Below, one piece after another: positions 63,207 through 64,000 of a stretch of DNA of 64,000 nucleotides. The notes under the pieces were generated by a model, which had not been told where the DNA came from, did no database searches, and worked only from the letters and a program-made list of their open reading frames with translations. The stretch's first letter is position 1, and the number at the start of each line of letters is the position of its first letter. Location: contig NZ_CP077291.1 in NCBI RefSeq assembly GCF_019048065.1, forward strand, positions 3,844,001-3,908,000, read 5' to 3'. A program made the position numbers and the translations under genes. The DNA comes from Citrobacter farmeri. Lineage in GTDB: Bacteria; Pseudomonadota; Gammaproteobacteria; Enterobacterales; Enterobacteriaceae.

Positions 63207-63635
63207 ATGATCCACATTATTGTCGCCAGCCACGGCCCTCTGGCGGAAGCACTTCTCACTAGCGGACGGATGGTTTACGGCGAATTACCGCATGTTTACG
63301 CCGTGACGCTAAGCGAACAGGCCGGTATCGAAGGGTTCAAAGCGCGCTTTTGCGAGGTGTTGACGGATGCCGGGCAACACGCTGACGGCGTACTGGTACT
63401 CTGCGACATGCAAAGTGGCACGCCGTGGAATGTCGCCAGCCAGCACGCCTTTTCGCCACAAACGGTTCCGCCCGTCGCCGTCGTGGCCGGGGTGAATCTC
63501 CCGATGCTGCTGTTATGCGAGGAGATAGCACCATTCACGGACGTTCATGCCGCAGCCGAAACGCTGCTGGCGTTAACCGCCCCCACGCTGACGAAAGCCG
63601 CTCCGGTTTTTTCCGTGCAGTCAGATGATTTTTAA
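63207..63635 (+). CDS. PTS mannose-family EIIA component
   Basis: EIIA of a mannose/fructose/sorbose-family phosphotransferase system, 142 residues. The phosphorylated histidine is His9 in IIVASHGPLAEALL; the family loop CDMQSGTPWNVAS is near 67. It takes phosphate from HPr and passes it to the EIIB encoded next. It starts 4 bases after the isomerase stop. The sugar carried cannot be read from EIIA. Confidence 0.93.
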   Translation: MIHIIVASHGPLAEALLTSGRMVYGELPHVYAVTLSEQAGIEGFKARFCEVLTDAGQHADGVLVLCDMQSGTPWNVASQHAFSPQTVPPVAVVAGVNLPMLLLCEEIAPFTDVHAAAETLLALTAPTLTKAAPVFSVQSDDF

Positions 63636-63646
63636 AGGAAACCATG

Positions 63647-64000
63647 ATGAGTATTTCTTTTGTCCGTATCGATGACCGCGTTATTCATGGGCAGCTCGTC
63701 ACACGTTGGGCCAAAGAGCTGCCCTGCGACGGCATTGTCGCCATTGATGACGCCGTCGCGGCCGATCCTCTGCTCTCCTCGGTGATGAAGGGCGCTGTAC
63801 AGGATACCAAAGTCTGGTTGTTTGATACCGCCACCGCGATTGAGAAACTGCCCAAAGTGATCGCCAGCGAGAAACGCTATTTTGTGATTGGCAAATCGCC
63901 GGTGACGCTGATGCGCATCGAAGAAGCGGGTATCAGCCTGCGCAACGCCAACGGCAAAATCAACGTTGGCCCGATGAGCGCGCGCGCCGATACCACAACA
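63647..64000 (+). CDS. PTS mannose-family EIIB component, partial
   Basis: First 118 codons of a mannose/sorbose-family EIIB (usual length about 160). The phosphorylated histidine lies in RIDDRVIHGQLVTRW (His14). The frame is open to the window edge. Two adjacent ATGs occur (63644 and 63647); AAGGA is 7 bases before the second, which gives the family start MSISFVRIDDR. EIIC and EIID are expected beyond the window. Confidence 0.92.
   Translation, partial: MSISFVRIDDRVIHGQLVTRWAKELPCDGIVAIDDAVAADPLLSSVMKGAVQDTKVWLFDTATAIEKLPKVIASEKRYFVIGKSPVTLMRIEEAGISLRNANGKINVGPMSARADTTT

Overview
This window is a stretch of enterobacterial chromosome. Gene content, gene lengths and operators follow the E. 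coli 'mraZ-leu-ara-car-dapB' segment almost gene for gene, but inverted: mraZ is at the left end and dapB near the right. An intact carnitine operon with fixABCX, an sgrS that still encodes a full SgrT peptide, and many REP/BIME elements suggest Citrobacter or a close relative. This is inferred from gene content and recalled family sequences; the genus was not tested by any search.

Layout. Positions 1-6.3 kb hold mraZ (cut by the window edge), cra, ilvIH and leuO on the minus strand, then the leuL attenuator. From 6.4 to 11.1 kb is leuABCD (leucine synthesis). From 11.1 to 18.4 kb are setA, the SgrS/SgrT/SgrR sugar-phosphate stress module, a TPP riboswitch with thiBPQ, and yabI. From 18.5 to 23.7 kb is the arabinose regulon (araC, a complete looping control region, araBAD). 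From 23.8 to 31 kb are polB with a LexA box, rapA, rluA and djlA. From 31 to 37.8 kb is the envelope/ribosome operon lptD-surA-pdxA-rsmA-apaG-apaH. From 37.9 to 42.7 kb are folA, kefFC, a small lipoprotein gene and yaaU. From 42.8 to 54.2 kb are fixABCX and caiTABCDE, divergent around a region with five near-identical CaiF-type half-sites, followed by caiF. From 54.5 to 60.1 kb are carAB and dapB with ARG, PurR and promoter elements.

The part that departs from the E. coli order lies right of dapB (60.2 kb to the end). There a LacI/MalI-type repressor is divergent from a 581-residue protein with a phosphomannose-isomerase-like C-terminus, followed by EIIA and EIIB of a mannose-family PTS. The operon runs off the window. 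Three copies of the same palindrome and a CRP-like site lie in the divergent promoter. This is the best candidate for a poorly described system: a sugar PTS coupled to a two-domain isomerase whose N-terminal 210 residues look like a nucleoside-kinase-like domain without a P-loop.

No rRNA, tRNA, insertion sequence, prophage, integrase or CRISPR array was recognised. Most genes are conserved core genes, so the unusual content is mainly regulatory DNA, REP elements and the right-end PTS locus.
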